Positions 34,588 to 43,940 of a stretch of DNA of 64,000 bases are shown piece by piece. The DNA is from an uncultured Veillonella sp. (GTDB lineage: Bacteria; Bacillota; Negativicutes; Veillonellales; Veillonellaceae), in assembly GCF_934230905.1 (NCBI RefSeq), contig NZ_CAKQFJ010000002.1, forward strand, positions 1 through 64,000. Direction: 5' to 3'. A program made the position numbers and the translations under genes. Every line of letters starts with the position of its first letter. Position 1 is the stretch's first letter. Below the pieces are notes generated by a model. That model saw only the letters and a list, made by a program, of their open reading frames with translations. It was not told the DNA's origin and did not search any database.

Positions 34588-36771
34588 TTAAATAGGGTCT
34601 ACATCGATGAGTAGCCCTTCTTGTGTAAAAATCCAAGAATTATATATATAATCTTTTACAGCCTCTAAATTTTTTCCACGAATCATAATCGATAAACGAT
34701 ACATATCGCGAATCTTTTTTATGCCTGCTTCATAAGGACCATTAATATCAATCGATTGTGATTTAAAATTTGTTTCCAAGTCATCCACAATTTTTTGAGC
34801 TATCGATTCAGCCGTCTCTTCCTTCGCATGTCTTATAACCATATAAATCATTTCACGAAATGGTGGATAACCTAAGTCCTTACGATTTTCTATTTCTTCA
34901 TTGTAAAAGCCAAAATAATCATGAGCCTTACTCTTTATTATAGCATAATTTAAAGGATTATATGTTTGTATAACAACACTGCCAACTTTATCACCACGAC
35001 CCGCTCGGCCTGATGTTTGCGTTAATAGGTCAAATGCTCGCTCAGATGCTGAATAAACAGGTATATTTAAGACAGAATCAGCCGTCAATATACCTACAGC
35101 TGTTACATCCTTAAAATCATGTCCTTTTGAAACCATTTGAGTTCCCAATAAAATATCATATTTATGCTGACCAAAATCCTGAAGAATTTCTTCGCCCATA
35201 TCTTTATGCTTAGTTACATCTTGATCTAAACGCGCAATACGAGCGCCTTTAAAATGTCGGCGCAATTCCTCTTCAACTTTTTGTGTGCCAGAGCCAAAGA
35301 ATTTAATTTTTTTACTATGACACTTTGGGCATACAGAAGGAATGGGTTCGTGATGCTCACAATAATGACACCGCAACTCTTCACCAGCTTGATGGTACAC
35401 CATGGCAACCTCACAATGAGGACACATAATCGTTTCACCACAATCACGACACATGACAAAAGTGCTGTAGCCACGACGATTTAACAGAATAATCATTTGA
35501 TTGCCATCTGCTAATGTACGCTCAATAAGATGTGTCATAGCATCAGAGAACACCGAATAGTTACCACGAATCATTTCTTCTTTCATATCTACAATTTGCA
35601 CATGTGGCATAGGTTGATCAAAAATACGGATTGGCAACTCTAATAACTTATATTGACCTTGTAAAGCCTTGTAATACGACGTTATAGAAGGTGTAGCAGA
35701 TCCTAAAATAACAGGACAATCATGAGCTATTCCACGCCACAACGCTACATTTTTAGCATTATATCGAATCATATCTTCCTGTTTATAAGAAGTATCATGT
35801 TCTTCATCTAAGACAATAAGTCCAATATCTTCAGCAGGTGCAAAAACAGCAGAACGAGCACCAATAATGATATGACTATCTTTTCTTCGTATCCGTTCCC
35901 AATTATTGTTTCGTTCACTAATAGTTAATTTACTATGGAATACAACAACTTCATCACCAAATGTAGACACAAAACGACGAACAATCTGATCTGTTAATAT
36001 AATTTCGGGGACAAGAATAATGGCAGTTTTACCTTTTCCTATACAACGGGCAGCTGCTTTTAGATAAATTTGCGTTTTACCACTACCAGTTACACCATGT
36101 AAAAGGAATGTTTCATATGTTTCTAAATCTATCGTTTGTTTAATCGGTGCATATACAGTATGTTGTGCCTCAGTCAACGGAATCGTTTCTTCTCCGCTCA
36201 ATAATTCGGTAAAAGAAGTTTTTGTATCCTTAAATCGTTCTTCAATATGTATGCCATCTTCTTCACTGATCTGTTTAATGACCATATAAGAATAGCCTTT
36301 AGCTCTTAATAATGATTTAGGAGCCCCGCCTACCTCAATGAGATAATTAGCCAACTCACGTTGTTTTCGTTTTTTAGGACTCAATTGATCAATAGTAAAC
36401 TCAGAAGTTACAACAAGCCATTCTTCTTTTGGTGCATCATATGATTTTAATGTTTTATGGACAGTAAACAAACGTAATGCATCTCCAAAAGAACACAAAA
36501 AATAACGACTAATTTTCTGTGCCGTATTCATCATTTCCTGAGTAAACCAAGGATCACTATCAAGAATATCTATAATAGAACGCAAGGTAAATCCAGGTTT
36601 TTCTAATAGATCTTCATAGCCAATAAGGATGCCCTCTTCACGACTACCGCCTAAAGGAACTAATACACGAGTTCCTGCTTTTACCTCACCAAATTTCTCT
36701 GGTAACAAATAGCTTAATGGTTTATATAATTGTTTAGCAGGTCTATTAATAATAATACTTGCTACGCGCAT
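34588..36771 (-). CDS. priA: Primosomal replication restart helicase PriA
   Basis: PriA reloads the replisome at collapsed forks. The 727-residue protein has a 3' DNA-binding domain, Walker A GVTGSGKTQ, the DEEH box, and the zinc-binding region with paired CxxC motifs (CRDCG, CPHC, CHYC, CPKC), then helicase motifs ending with the QTSGRAGRG motif VI. It heads the def-fmt-rsmB operon, with SD AAAGGAGG and its own promoter. Confidence 0.97.
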   Translation of the reverse strand: MRVASIIINRPAKQLYKPLSYLLPEKFGEVKAGTRVLVPLGGSREEGILIGYEDLLEKPGFTLRSIIDILDSDPWFTQEMMNTAQKISRYFLCSFGDALRLFTVHKTLKSYDAPKEEWLVVTSEFTIDQLSPKKRKQRELANYLIEVGGAPKSLLRAKGYSYMVIKQISEEDGIHIEERFKDTKTSFTELLSGEETIPLTEAQHTVYAPIKQTIDLETYETFLLHGVTGSGKTQIYLKAAARCIGKGKTAIILVPEIILTDQIVRRFVSTFGDEVVVFHSKLTISERNNNWERIRRKDSHIIIGARSAVFAPAEDIGLIVLDEEHDTSYKQEDMIRYNAKNVALWRGIAHDCPVILGSATPSITSYYKALQGQYKLLELPIRIFDQPMPHVQIVDMKEEMIRGNYSVFSDAMTHLIERTLADGNQMIILLNRRGYSTFVMCRDCGETIMCPHCEVAMVYHQAGEELRCHYCEHHEPIPSVCPKCHSKKIKFFGSGTQKVEEELRRHFKGARIARLDQDVTKHKDMGEEILQDFGQHKYDILLGTQMVSKGHDFKDVTAVGILTADSVLNIPVYSASERAFDLLTQTSGRAGRGDKVGSVVIQTYNPLNYAIIKSKAHDYFGFYNEEIENRKDLGYPPFREMIYMVIRHAKEETAESIAQKIVDDLETNFKSQSIDINGPYEAGIKKIRDMYRLSIMIRGKNLEAVKDYIYNSWIFTQEGLLIDVDPI

Positions 36772-36795
36772 TAGTTCACCTCCTTTAATCTAATT

Positions 36796-36826
36796 ATTAT
36801 ATCATATACTAAAGGAGATAAAAAAA
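36796..36826 (-). promoter_or_regulatory. Probable priA promoter overlapping the metK terminator tail
   Basis: TATAAT on the minus strand at 36796-36801 lies 25 bases before the priA ATG. The -35 at 17-base spacing is the T-run TTTTTA, which is also the U-tract of the metK terminator. The -35 is weak. Confidence 0.45.
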
Positions 36827-36855
36827 GACTTAGTAGACAAGTCTACTAAGTCTTT
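36820..36855 (-). terminator. Rho-independent terminator after metK
   Basis: A perfect 14-bp stem (36824-36837 with 36842-36855) with a four-base loop is followed by a run of T on the minus strand. It lies four bases after the metK stop and makes metK monocistronic. Confidence 0.9.
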
Positions 36856-36859
36856 ACTA

Positions 36860-38050
36860 TTATAAGCCAGCTTCGTGACGTAAAACATCAGCTTTATCAG
36901 TACGTTCCCATGGAAGATCAACATCAGTTCTACCAAAGTGACCATACGCAGCCGTCTTACGATAATGAGGTTTTAACAAATCAAGCATTTCAATGATACC
37001 TGCTGGACGCAAGTCGAAATGTTTACTTACTAATTCTTGTATTTTTTCTTCTGCAATCTTAGCAGTACCAAATGTATCAACTAAAATAGATACAGGTTTT
37101 GCAACACCAATCGCATAAGCTACTTGAACTTCACATTTATCAGCAAGGCCTGCAGCAACAACATTTTTAGCTACATAACGCGCTGCATATGCTGCGGAAC
37201 GGTCTACTTTAGAAGGATCTTTACCGGAGAAAGCACCGCCACCATGACGTGCCATACCACCATATGTATCAACAATAATTTTACGTCCTGTTAAGCCTGC
37301 ATCACCATGAGGACCGCCGATAACAAAGCGACCTGTTGGATTGATAAAGATTTTTGTCTTTTCATCAATAAAATCTGCAGGAAGTGCTGCATCAATAACA
37401 TAGCGCTTCAAATCATTCTTAATTTGTTCTTGTGTAACTTCTGGGCTATGTTGTGTAGAAATAACGATTGTATCAATACGTTTAGGTTGACTATCAACAT
37501 ATTCTACAGTAACTTGTGTTTTACCATCAGGACGAAGATATGCTAATGTACCATTTTTACGAACTTCTGCCAAACGACGAGATAAACGATGAGCTAAAGA
37601 AATTGGCATAGGCATATATTCAGGCGTTTCATTAGTTGCATAACCAAACATCATGCCTTGGTCGCCAGCACCAATTTTATCATTGATTTCGCTATTGCCA
37701 TCTTTAGATTCTAATGCTTCATCTACACCCATAGCGATATCAGCAGATTGTTCATCAATAGATACTAAAACGCCACAAGTATCACAATCAAAACCATACT
37801 TTGCACGAGTATAACCAATTTCACGAATTGTATCACGTACTACCCGTGGAATATCAACATATGTATTAGTAGAGATTTCCCCTACTACATGGACTAAACC
37901 TGTAGTCACAAGTGTTTCACAAGCTACACGAGCATTTGGATCTTTTTCAATAATCGCATCCAAAACAGCATCAGAAATTTGATCAGCTATTTTATCTGGA
38001 TGGCCTTCCGTAACGGATTCAGAAGTAAAAAACATATGTTTTTCAGCCAT
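36860..38050 (-). CDS. metK: S-adenosylmethionine synthetase
   Basis: MetK makes SAM from methionine and ATP. The 396-residue protein contains EGHPDKIADQISD (15-27), GAGDQGMMFGYA and GPHGDAGLTGRKI, the metal- and ATP-binding signatures. It stands alone, bounded by a SAM-I riboswitch upstream and a terminator downstream, so its product represses its own gene. Confidence 0.98.
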   Translation of the reverse strand: MAEKHMFFTSESVTEGHPDKIADQISDAVLDAIIEKDPNARVACETLVTTGLVHVVGEISTNTYVDIPRVVRDTIREIGYTRAKYGFDCDTCGVLVSIDEQSADIAMGVDEALESKDGNSEINDKIGAGDQGMMFGYATNETPEYMPMPISLAHRLSRRLAEVRKNGTLAYLRPDGKTQVTVEYVDSQPKRIDTIVISTQHSPEVTQEQIKNDLKRYVIDAALPADFIDEKTKIFINPTGRFVIGGPHGDAGLTGRKIIVDTYGGMARHGGGAFSGKDPSKVDRSAAYAARYVAKNVVAAGLADKCEVQVAYAIGVAKPVSILVDTFGTAKIAEEKIQELVSKHFDLRPAGIIEMLDLLKPHYRKTAAYGHFGRTDVDLPWERTDKADVLRHEAGL

Positions 38051-38066
38051 TTTTGCCTCCTATAAT

Positions 38067-38198
38067 AAAAAAATCCCTCATGGTCTCTCATGAGGGAGAC
38101 CCATCTATCAGTCTTAGACTGTTGGAATTAGCACCTTCTTTTAAAAAGGGTTGCTGTAGCTTCAACGGGCCTTTCCCTCCACTACTCTTGATGAGTTA
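38067..38198 (-). ncRNA. SAM-I (S-box) riboswitch with intrinsic terminator, controlling metK
   Basis: The minus-strand RNA starts with CTCATCAAGAGTAGTGGAGG, continues with the conserved GGCCCGTTGAAGC and CAGCAACC segments and GGTGCTAATTCC, and closes a multi-helix aptamer. It is followed by a terminator hairpin (38074-38097, stem CCCTCATG/CATGAGGG) with seven T residues (38067-38073). This is the textbook S-box layout: SAM binding exposes the terminator and stops metK transcription. Confidence 0.96.
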
Positions 38199-38210
38199 AT
38201 TTACGTTTTA

Positions 38211-38239
38211 ATTGTAAACCATTTTAAAATAAAAATCAA
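38211..38239 (-). promoter_or_regulatory. Promoter of the metK riboswitch transcript
   Basis: TTGATT (38234-38239) and TACAAT (38211-38216) are spaced by 17 bases on the minus strand, a few bases upstream of the aptamer. Confidence 0.7.
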
Positions 38240-38278
38240 GCTATATAATTTTCAAAAAACATTGTACTATCTCAATAA

Positions 38279-39481
38279 TTATATCGATGGTAATAAATCA
38301 ATCACCTCTTCAATAATAAATTTAGCCAACTCTGATTTTTGCATATTTGGCATTATCTTGGGCTCTTTATTAGGAAATAAAAAATAACCTTCATTCGTGT
38401 CTACATTAAACCCAGCATTTGATTTACTTACATCATTGGCTACTAACATATCAAGGTTTTTGCGACGTACTTTATCCATACCGTAATCGACAACATGTTC
38501 TGTTTCTGCCGCAAAACCAATTAGTAATTGATGGGTTTTATGCTCTCCTAGCCCTTTAAGTATATCTGGATTCTTTACTAGCTCTAAAGTCATAGATTCC
38601 ATTTTTTTGATTTTTTGTAGAGCTTTATTAGCCACCCTAAAATCTGAAACAGCAGCAGCCATAATCACCACATCGGTTGATTCAAAAAAGGAATTAACAG
38701 CTTCCTGCATAGATTTTGCAGAATCTACAGATACATATTCAACACCTTTAGGAATCTCTAGGGATGTAGGGGCACTCACTAGAATCACGCGAGCCTTTTC
38801 CCTAACTGCTGCTGCAGCAATAGCATATCCCATCTTTCCACTAGATCGATTACCTATATATCTAACAGGGTCGATATTTTCTTGTGTTCCACCAGCGGTA
38901 ACAAGAACAGTCTTACCAACTAATTTACCAGTGCCATCGAGAGAATGTAATTCTTCTGTCAACCAATTAACAATGTCTTCTGGTGATGGCAGTCTACCCA
39001 CACCTGTTACACCACAAGCTAGCCAACCAGCATCGGGTTGCATAATATGATACCCCAATGATGATAAATCCTTTAAATTTTTCTGTACAATAGGATTATT
39101 AAACATCTCTGTATTCATGGCAGGGCATAAAAATTTAGGTGCTGGCGTTGCCATAACTGTAGTTGTAAGCATGTCATCGGCAATGCCTGCACGAATTTTA
39201 CCAATTATATTAGCTGTAGCTGGTACCACAATATAAGCATCTGCCCAAGTCGCGAGAGCAATATGTTCTACATTCCAATCGTGAATTTCCTCCCACATAT
39301 CAACAGCTACAGGATACCCACTAATTTCACCAAATGTCATAGGTGTCGCAATATGGGTGGCATTCTTAGTCATCACAACTTTAACTTCTGCGCCAGCCTT
39401 TCGTAAACGACTCACCACTTCAATAGCTTTATATGCAGCAATACCTGCCGATACACCTACGATAATATGTTTGCCTTTCAT
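38279..39481 (-). CDS. coaBC: Bifunctional phosphopantothenoylcysteine decarboxylase / phosphopantothenate-cysteine ligase
   Basis: Two steps of coenzyme A synthesis in one 400-residue protein. The N-terminal flavoprotein CoaC (1 to about 185) shows GVSAGIAAYKA, the active His in WNVEHIAL, PATANIIGK, PAMNTEMF and the catalytic Cys in LACGVTGVGR. The C-terminal CoaB shows VTAGGTQENIDPVRY and NRSSGKMGYA. It follows rpoZ after a 53-base gap with a terminator-like hairpin; coaD, also of the CoA pathway, is at 43941. Confidence 0.97.
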   Translation of the reverse strand: MKGKHIIVGVSAGIAAYKAIEVVSRLRKAGAEVKVVMTKNATHIATPMTFGEISGYPVAVDMWEEIHDWNVEHIALATWADAYIVVPATANIIGKIRAGIADDMLTTTVMATPAPKFLCPAMNTEMFNNPIVQKNLKDLSSLGYHIMQPDAGWLACGVTGVGRLPSPEDIVNWLTEELHSLDGTGKLVGKTVLVTAGGTQENIDPVRYIGNRSSGKMGYAIAAAAVREKARVILVSAPTSLEIPKGVEYVSVDSAKSMQEAVNSFFESTDVVIMAAAVSDFRVANKALQKIKKMESMTLELVKNPDILKGLGEHKTHQLLIGFAAETEHVVDYGMDKVRRKNLDMLVANDVSKSNAGFNVDTNEGYFLFPNKEPKIMPNMQKSELAKFIIEEVIDLLPSI

Positions 39482-39493
39482 AATTCTCCTTTT

Positions 39494-39524
39494 AAAAATT
39501 CCTTGTACAGCAGTACAAGGAATT
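39494..39524 (-). terminator. Intercistronic terminator between rpoZ and coaBC
   Basis: A perfect 12-bp stem (39497-39508 with 39513-39524) with a four-base loop ends in TTTAAAA on the minus strand, immediately before the coaBC SD (AAAGGAG). It probably reduces coaBC expression or masks its ribosome-binding site. Confidence 0.65.
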
Positions 39525-39534
39525 CTGAGTAAAA

Positions 39535-39750
39535 TTATTTAATACCTTCTTTAGTGCGTTTATAGGTTACTTCGCCTTCAGCAATTTCATAAAATGCCAA
39601 AGATACAGGTTTATCCGTATTATGAATATCCGTAGCAAGACATTCTTCACCATCAGTCAATTCGCGAGCACGCTTAGCTGCTAATGTCACCAATGTATAT
39701 TTGCTATCCACACGTTTTTCCAATGTTTTCAATGGAGGTTTTACCATCAT
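39535..39750 (-). CDS. rpoZ: RNA polymerase omega subunit
   Basis: Omega stabilises beta-prime in RNA polymerase. The 71-residue protein carries KYTLVTLAAKRARELTDG, the conserved omega helix, and ends in a short basic tail. The frame is open 34 codons further upstream inside gmk, but that part is a shadow; the start at 39750 (MMVKPPLK) lies ten bases after AAGGAG. The gmk-rpoZ-coaBC order is the Firmicutes standard. Confidence 0.95.
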   Translation of the reverse strand: MMVKPPLKTLEKRVDSKYTLVTLAAKRARELTDGEECLATDIHNTDKPVSLAFYEIAEGEVTYKRTKEGIK

Positions 39751-39754
39751 ATTA

Positions 39755-40384
39755 TCACTTCTCCTTAGACTCTTGATATTGCTTATAAATATATTGAATT
39801 TGCTCCTTATTGCGGCTAATTTTACAAGCTTCAGCACGCAAAATAGACGCAACCTTTAAAGACGCATCCTCTAAATCATCATTGACAACAATATAATCAT
39901 AGCGATGAGCTAATGCTAATTCAGAACAAGCCAATGATAACCGTTTATCAATAACTTCTTTTGCATCAGTGCCTCGATTATGAAGACGTTCAGATAATTC
40001 AGTTAAAGATGGCGGTACAATATATATAAATACAGCATCACTAAATCGCTCTTTAACTTGCATAGCCCCTTGAATATCAATTTCAAGAAGCACACTTTTA
40101 CCTTCATCCAATAAATTCATCACATGCTGTTTTGGTGTACCATAATAATTATCATACACTTTAGCATACTCTAAAAAAGCATCTTCTGACAATAATGATT
40201 CAAATTCTTCTTTTGTACGAAAGAAATAATTAATTCCTTCTTTTTCACCGACCCGTGGTTCTCGTGTAGTCATAGATACAGAATATACAAGATTAGGCAT
40301 TTCACCACGTATATTGGAACAAATAGTTCCTTTACCTGCACCAGATGGGCCTGAAATGACGATTAATAAACCTCGATCTGCCAT
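39755..40384 (-). CDS. gmk: Guanylate kinase
   Basis: Phosphorylates GMP to GDP. The 209-residue protein shows the P-loop SGPSGAGKGT (11-20), the GMP-binding SMTTREPRVGE and YYGTPK, and the adenine-side motif near NRGTDAKEVI. It lies eight bases after remA and four before rpoZ. Confidence 0.97.
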   Translation of the reverse strand: MADRGLLIVISGPSGAGKGTICSNIRGEMPNLVYSVSMTTREPRVGEKEGINYFFRTKEEFESLLSEDAFLEYAKVYDNYYGTPKQHVMNLLDEGKSVLLEIDIQGAMQVKERFSDAVFIYIVPPSLTELSERLHNRGTDAKEVIDKRLSLACSELALAHRYDYIVVNDDLEDASLKVASILRAEACKISRNKEQIQYIYKQYQESKEK

Positions 40385-40392
40385 AATAACTC

Positions 40393-40662
40393 CTAATCTT
40401 CTACAGTATCCTCATCTACTTCATGTTGCACAATACGATGTGCTACTGTTTCAGGTTGAATAGCTGACAATACTATTTGACCACTGTCCATAACGAGTAC
40501 AGCACGAGTTTTTCGTCCATAAGTTGCATCTATGAGAAGACTCTTATCTCTTGCATCTTGAACCATCCGTTTAATAGGTGCTGACTCAGGGCTAATAATA
40601 GCGATAACTCGATTAGCAGAAACCATATTACCAAAACCAATATTCAGTAATTGGATACTCAT
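40393..40662 (-). CDS. remA: RemA/DUF370 family DNA-binding regulator
   Basis: An 89-residue protein with the RemA core: LLNIGFGNMVSANRVIAIIS followed by SAPIKRMVQDAR and the YGRKTRAVLVMDSG beta segment. In Bacillus, RemA activates matrix and osmoprotection genes by wrapping DNA as an oligomer; here its targets are unknown. The yicC-remA-gmk-rpoZ order is conserved in Firmicutes. The acidic C-terminal tail (about 15 residues) is variable. Confidence 0.92.
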   Translation of the reverse strand: MSIQLLNIGFGNMVSANRVIAIISPESAPIKRMVQDARDKSLLIDATYGRKTRAVLVMDSGQIVLSAIQPETVAHRIVQHEVDEDTVED

Positions 40663-40674
40663 AAACAGACCTCC

Positions 40675-41556
40675 TTACTCAATATTCTGTACTTGTTCTC
40701 TAACTTTTTCTAATTCACATTTCAATTGTACCACATGGTCCGTTAAGCTTATATCTAAAGCTTTTGAGCCAATCGTATTAACTTCTCGATTCATCTCTTG
40801 AATAATAAAATCTAACTTACGACCAATAGGTTCATCCTTCTTTAGTGTATTTGTTAATTGTACCACATGTGACCTAAATCGGACAATCTCTTCAGTAATA
40901 TCGGTTTTATCAGCCATAATCGCTATTTCTTGTAGTAAACGATCTTCACTAATAGTAATATCTAAATTTCCTACATAATCAAGCATTTTATTTCGCAAAT
41001 TTTCTTTATAAGCTAAAACAGCATCGTCTTTATGATTATATATATCATCAATAATGGCCGCCATTTGTAAAAGCCGCTCTAGTAAATCTTTCTGAATCTG
41101 TACGCCTTCAGATTTTCGCATATATATCAATGCACCAAGGGCGTCCATAGTAGTTTCTGTAATTAAAGAATCAAGAGATTCTTCATGTATTTCATCATCT
41201 TTGATTTGAATCCAATCATTTGATATAGACATTACTGCGGCTAAAGGTACCTCTTGAACAGACTCATAAAACCCTTCTGCAACCAATACGTTTTGTATTT
41301 GATTCTTTAAAGAACTATTAATTAGAAATTGTTTTTCTCTATCATCTACATCTTGCAACGTAACGAACACATCCACCTTGCCACGATGTAAAGACTTTTG
41401 AATACATTTTCGAATACTGTATTCTACAGAGTTTACTTGTTTGGGACTGCGTATATTAAGGTCTAAAAATCTAGAATTAACAGACTTTATCTCAATTGTA
41501 CACTGTAAGCCATCAGCTATGAGTGTTGATCGTCCAAATCCGGTCATACTATTCAT
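40675..41556 (-). CDS. yicC: YicC family endoribonuclease
   Basis: A 293-residue protein with the YicC N-terminal NSMTGFGR and VNSRFLD segments and the C-terminal DUF1732 part (TDITEEIVRF, LDFIIQEMNREVNTIGSK). YicC-type proteins act as endoribonucleases in E. coli and B. subtilis. It is the first gene of the gmk-coaBC run, with a strong SD (AAAGGAGG), and is divergent from rqcH across a 106-base gap. Confidence 0.93.
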   Translation of the reverse strand: MNSMTGFGRSTLIADGLQCTIEIKSVNSRFLDLNIRSPKQVNSVEYSIRKCIQKSLHRGKVDVFVTLQDVDDREKQFLINSSLKNQIQNVLVAEGFYESVQEVPLAAVMSISNDWIQIKDDEIHEESLDSLITETTMDALGALIYMRKSEGVQIQKDLLERLLQMAAIIDDIYNHKDDAVLAYKENLRNKMLDYVGNLDITISEDRLLQEIAIMADKTDITEEIVRFRSHVVQLTNTLKKDEPIGRKLDFIIQEMNREVNTIGSKALDISLTDHVVQLKCELEKVREQVQNIE

Positions 41557-41662
41557 AGAAGAACCTCCTTTTTTTATATTGTATCACGAATTTTAAAGAT
41601 ATCTATTAATTATCTATGATATACTAACTATACATTGTGAATTACCAGATGAAAGGATCATC

Positions 41663-43381
41663 ATGAATTTAGACGGACTAACCATGTCTGTATTGGCAAG
41701 AGAGTTAAACGAGAGCCTACAGAATGGACAAATACAAAAACTATATCAAGTTGATAAACACTCCCTACTTTTTAAAGTACGTAACGCTAATCAAGATATA
41801 AATCTTATGATAACTGTAGGTGCTAATCCAGCAATATATATATGCAATCCTATCCAAGATTTACCCAAAGAGCCTAGCTCATTATGTATGTTTCTACGTA
41901 AACATATAGAAGGCAGTCGTATTACCTCAGTAGAACAAATTAACGGAGATCGAATTCTCTGTGTCCATATTGATAAGCTTGAAATGGATGGCTCCATCAC
42001 TTCTACATCAATATATATCGAACTCATGGGAAAATATTCTAACTGTATTTTTGTGCAAAATGACATGATTCTAGAATCTATTATTCATGTATCTCCCTTA
42101 ATGAACCGAGAACGCTCTGTTGGTCCTAAGATGACATACGAATTACCACCCAATTCTAATCGTGTATCCTTACTAGATTTTAATGAAGAAGAAATAATAA
42201 GTCTGCTCACTTCCTTTGGGTCAGGTACTGTCACCAATACTATCCGTTCTGTCTTTAATGGATTTGGTAAATCTTTATTAGACTATGTCTTAACAATCTC
42301 TAATTTAGATGGCACAGAAGAATTTAATACTTTATCAGATGATATAGTTCATAGATTATCAGGAGCTCTACAAAATTTAAAGGAAAAATTATTAAATGCT
42401 CATCAATTATATATCTATAAAAATGAAAATGGTAAAAAAATATATGTGCCATTTTCTATGGAAACAAATTATACATTAATAGAAACGTATCCAACCATCT
42501 CAAGAGCAATAGAACATTCTATTATTACCACGGGTTCAATACATACAGCTGATAAAGAATTAGAACGTATTATTTCAAATGCCATAAAAAAAGAAGAATT
42601 ACGCCACAAAAAAATCAAAGATGAACTAGATGATACTAAAAAGATGGAAACCTATAAATTATACGGTGATCTTTTGATGATTAATGGTCATTTACAAGTA
42701 CACTACCAATCATCCATTGATGTACAGAATTTACTTTCAGAATCAGCAGAAACTGTAACAATTCCATTAAAGCCGGAGTTAACCATTGTTGAAAACGGAC
42801 AATGGTATTACAAAATGTATACAAAGCTAAAAAATCGTATTATTAGCGGTCAATATCAACTAGACCAGAGTACTATTAAATTAGAATATTATAGAACTAT
42901 CCTATATAGCCTATCTCTTGCAACAACTAGAGAGTCTTTAGAAGAGATTAGACATGAATGTATGGATGCAGGCATTATAAAAAAATCTAAAAAACCTCTT
43001 TCCTATAAATTAGGAAAATCCAATTATATTCATTTTAAAATTTCTGAAGGCGATATTTATATTGGCCGAAATAACCAGCAAAATGAATACTTAACTCATC
43101 GCTTTGCAAAACCAAATGATTTGTGGTTTCATACGCAAGATATTCAAGGCTCACATCTTATTTTGCGTACGAATAATGAACCTGATGATATGCTAATTTC
43201 ACAAGTAGCAAAATATGCTGCTTATTTTAGTAAAGCCCGTCATTCATCAAAGGTTCCTGTAGATTATACATATATTAAAAATATCAAAAAACCACCTAAA
43301 TCACCTTTAGGATTTGTGATTTTTAATACTCATCAAACAATGATTGTTAAACCTGAAAAACCACCTATGTATGAAGAATGA
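41663..43381 (+). CDS. rqcH: Rqc2/RqcH homolog (NFACT protein), ribosome quality control
   Basis: RqcH binds split 50S subunits with stalled peptidyl-tRNA and adds C-terminal alanine tails for degradation. The 572-residue protein has NFACT-N at the start (LARELNESLQNGQIQKLYQV), the FLRKHIEGSRI motif, a central coiled coil (about 290-400) and the C-terminal NFACT-R domain with DLWFHTQDIQGSHLIL. Older annotations call it fibronectin-binding FbpA. It is one of only two plus-strand genes here, monocistronic, with SD AAAGGA. A TATACT box lies in the divergent gap; the -35 is unclear. Confidence 0.94.
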   Translation: MNLDGLTMSVLARELNESLQNGQIQKLYQVDKHSLLFKVRNANQDINLMITVGANPAIYICNPIQDLPKEPSSLCMFLRKHIEGSRITSVEQINGDRILCVHIDKLEMDGSITSTSIYIELMGKYSNCIFVQNDMILESIIHVSPLMNRERSVGPKMTYELPPNSNRVSLLDFNEEEIISLLTSFGSGTVTNTIRSVFNGFGKSLLDYVLTISNLDGTEEFNTLSDDIVHRLSGALQNLKEKLLNAHQLYIYKNENGKKIYVPFSMETNYTLIETYPTISRAIEHSIITTGSIHTADKELERIISNAIKKEELRHKKIKDELDDTKKMETYKLYGDLLMINGHLQVHYQSSIDVQNLLSESAETVTIPLKPELTIVENGQWYYKMYTKLKNRIISGQYQLDQSTIKLEYYRTILYSLSLATTRESLEEIRHECMDAGIIKKSKKPLSYKLGKSNYIHFKISEGDIYIGRNNQQNEYLTHRFAKPNDLWFHTQDIQGSHLILRTNNEPDDMLISQVAKYAAYFSKARHSSKVPVDYTYIKNIKKPPKSPLGFVIFNTHQTMIVKPEKPPMYEE

Positions 43382-43383
43382 AT

Positions 43384-43414
43384 AAACCCCCGATAGATAC
43401 CTATCGGGGGTTTT
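43384..43414. terminator. Bidirectional terminator between rqcH and the coiled-coil gene
   Basis: A perfect 13-bp stem (43384-43396 with 43401-43413) with loop ATAC, flanked by A on the left and T on the right, lies between two convergent genes and can stop transcription from both sides. Confidence 0.9.
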
Positions 43415-43464
43415 CTATACAATAGTTAGCACTATCGTATCTGATTGCAATATATTACCTATTA

Positions 43465-43926
43465 TTAATTTTCAGTTTTTTGTTCACTTTGTTGCAAGCT
43501 TTCTCTATTTTGACGAAGACTTTCTAAAGTTTTTTCTAAATTGTTTTCTACGTATTTCAATACATCACCAGCATATTGAATAGAACTAGATTTTAACTCT
43601 TCAGAAGATTGATTTGCAGCATTGATAATTTGATTAGCTTGTTCTTGTGCTTGTTTTACTAGTTCACTTTCAGCAGTTAATTTAGCAATATAATCTTTAG
43701 CTTGATCAATTAATGTTTCAGCTTGACGTTGAGCATCAGCTAATACTTTATCTTTTTCAGCTACAATACGACGAGATTCATCGAGCTCAAGTGGTAAAGA
43801 TTCTTGAATTGCATCGATAATACGCATAATTTCATCTTCTTCAACCATGCGTTTTGTAGTCATAGGAATACGGCTGCTAGATTCAATAAGAACCTCTAAA
43901 TCTTCAAGTAATTTTTCTGTTTTCAT
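43465..43926 (-). CDS. Coiled-coil protein of unknown function (AtpF/V-ATPase E-like in appearance)
   Basis: A 153-residue, Glu/Gln/Lys-rich protein, helical and coiled-coil from about residue 45 onward, with a repeated pattern around AEKDKVLADAQRQAETLIDQ reminiscent of ATP synthase b subunits. It lacks a membrane segment, so it is not F0 subunit b. A homolog in this place, next to coaD, is common in Clostridia and Negativicutes, often labelled only ATPase; the function is unknown. I use the ATG at 43926 (MKTEKLLEDL), with AGGAG at eight bases; a GTG three codons upstream abuts the SD. Confidence 0.8.
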   Translation of the reverse strand: MKTEKLLEDLEVLIESSSRIPMTTKRMVEEDEIMRIIDAIQESLPLELDESRRIVAEKDKVLADAQRQAETLIDQAKDYIAKLTAESELVKQAQEQANQIINAANQSSEELKSSSIQYAGDVLKYVENNLEKTLESLRQNRESLQQSEQKTEN

Positions 43927-43940
43927 ACAATTCACTCCTA

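Noticed and set aside
38607..39050. A 147-residue plus-strand frame opposite coaBC
   Set aside because: It is antisense to conserved CoaB sequence and has the composition of a shadow frame.
39535..39852. A 105-residue version of rpoZ
   Set aside because: The extra N-terminal residues are translated from gmk in another frame; the SD and family length support the 71-residue form.
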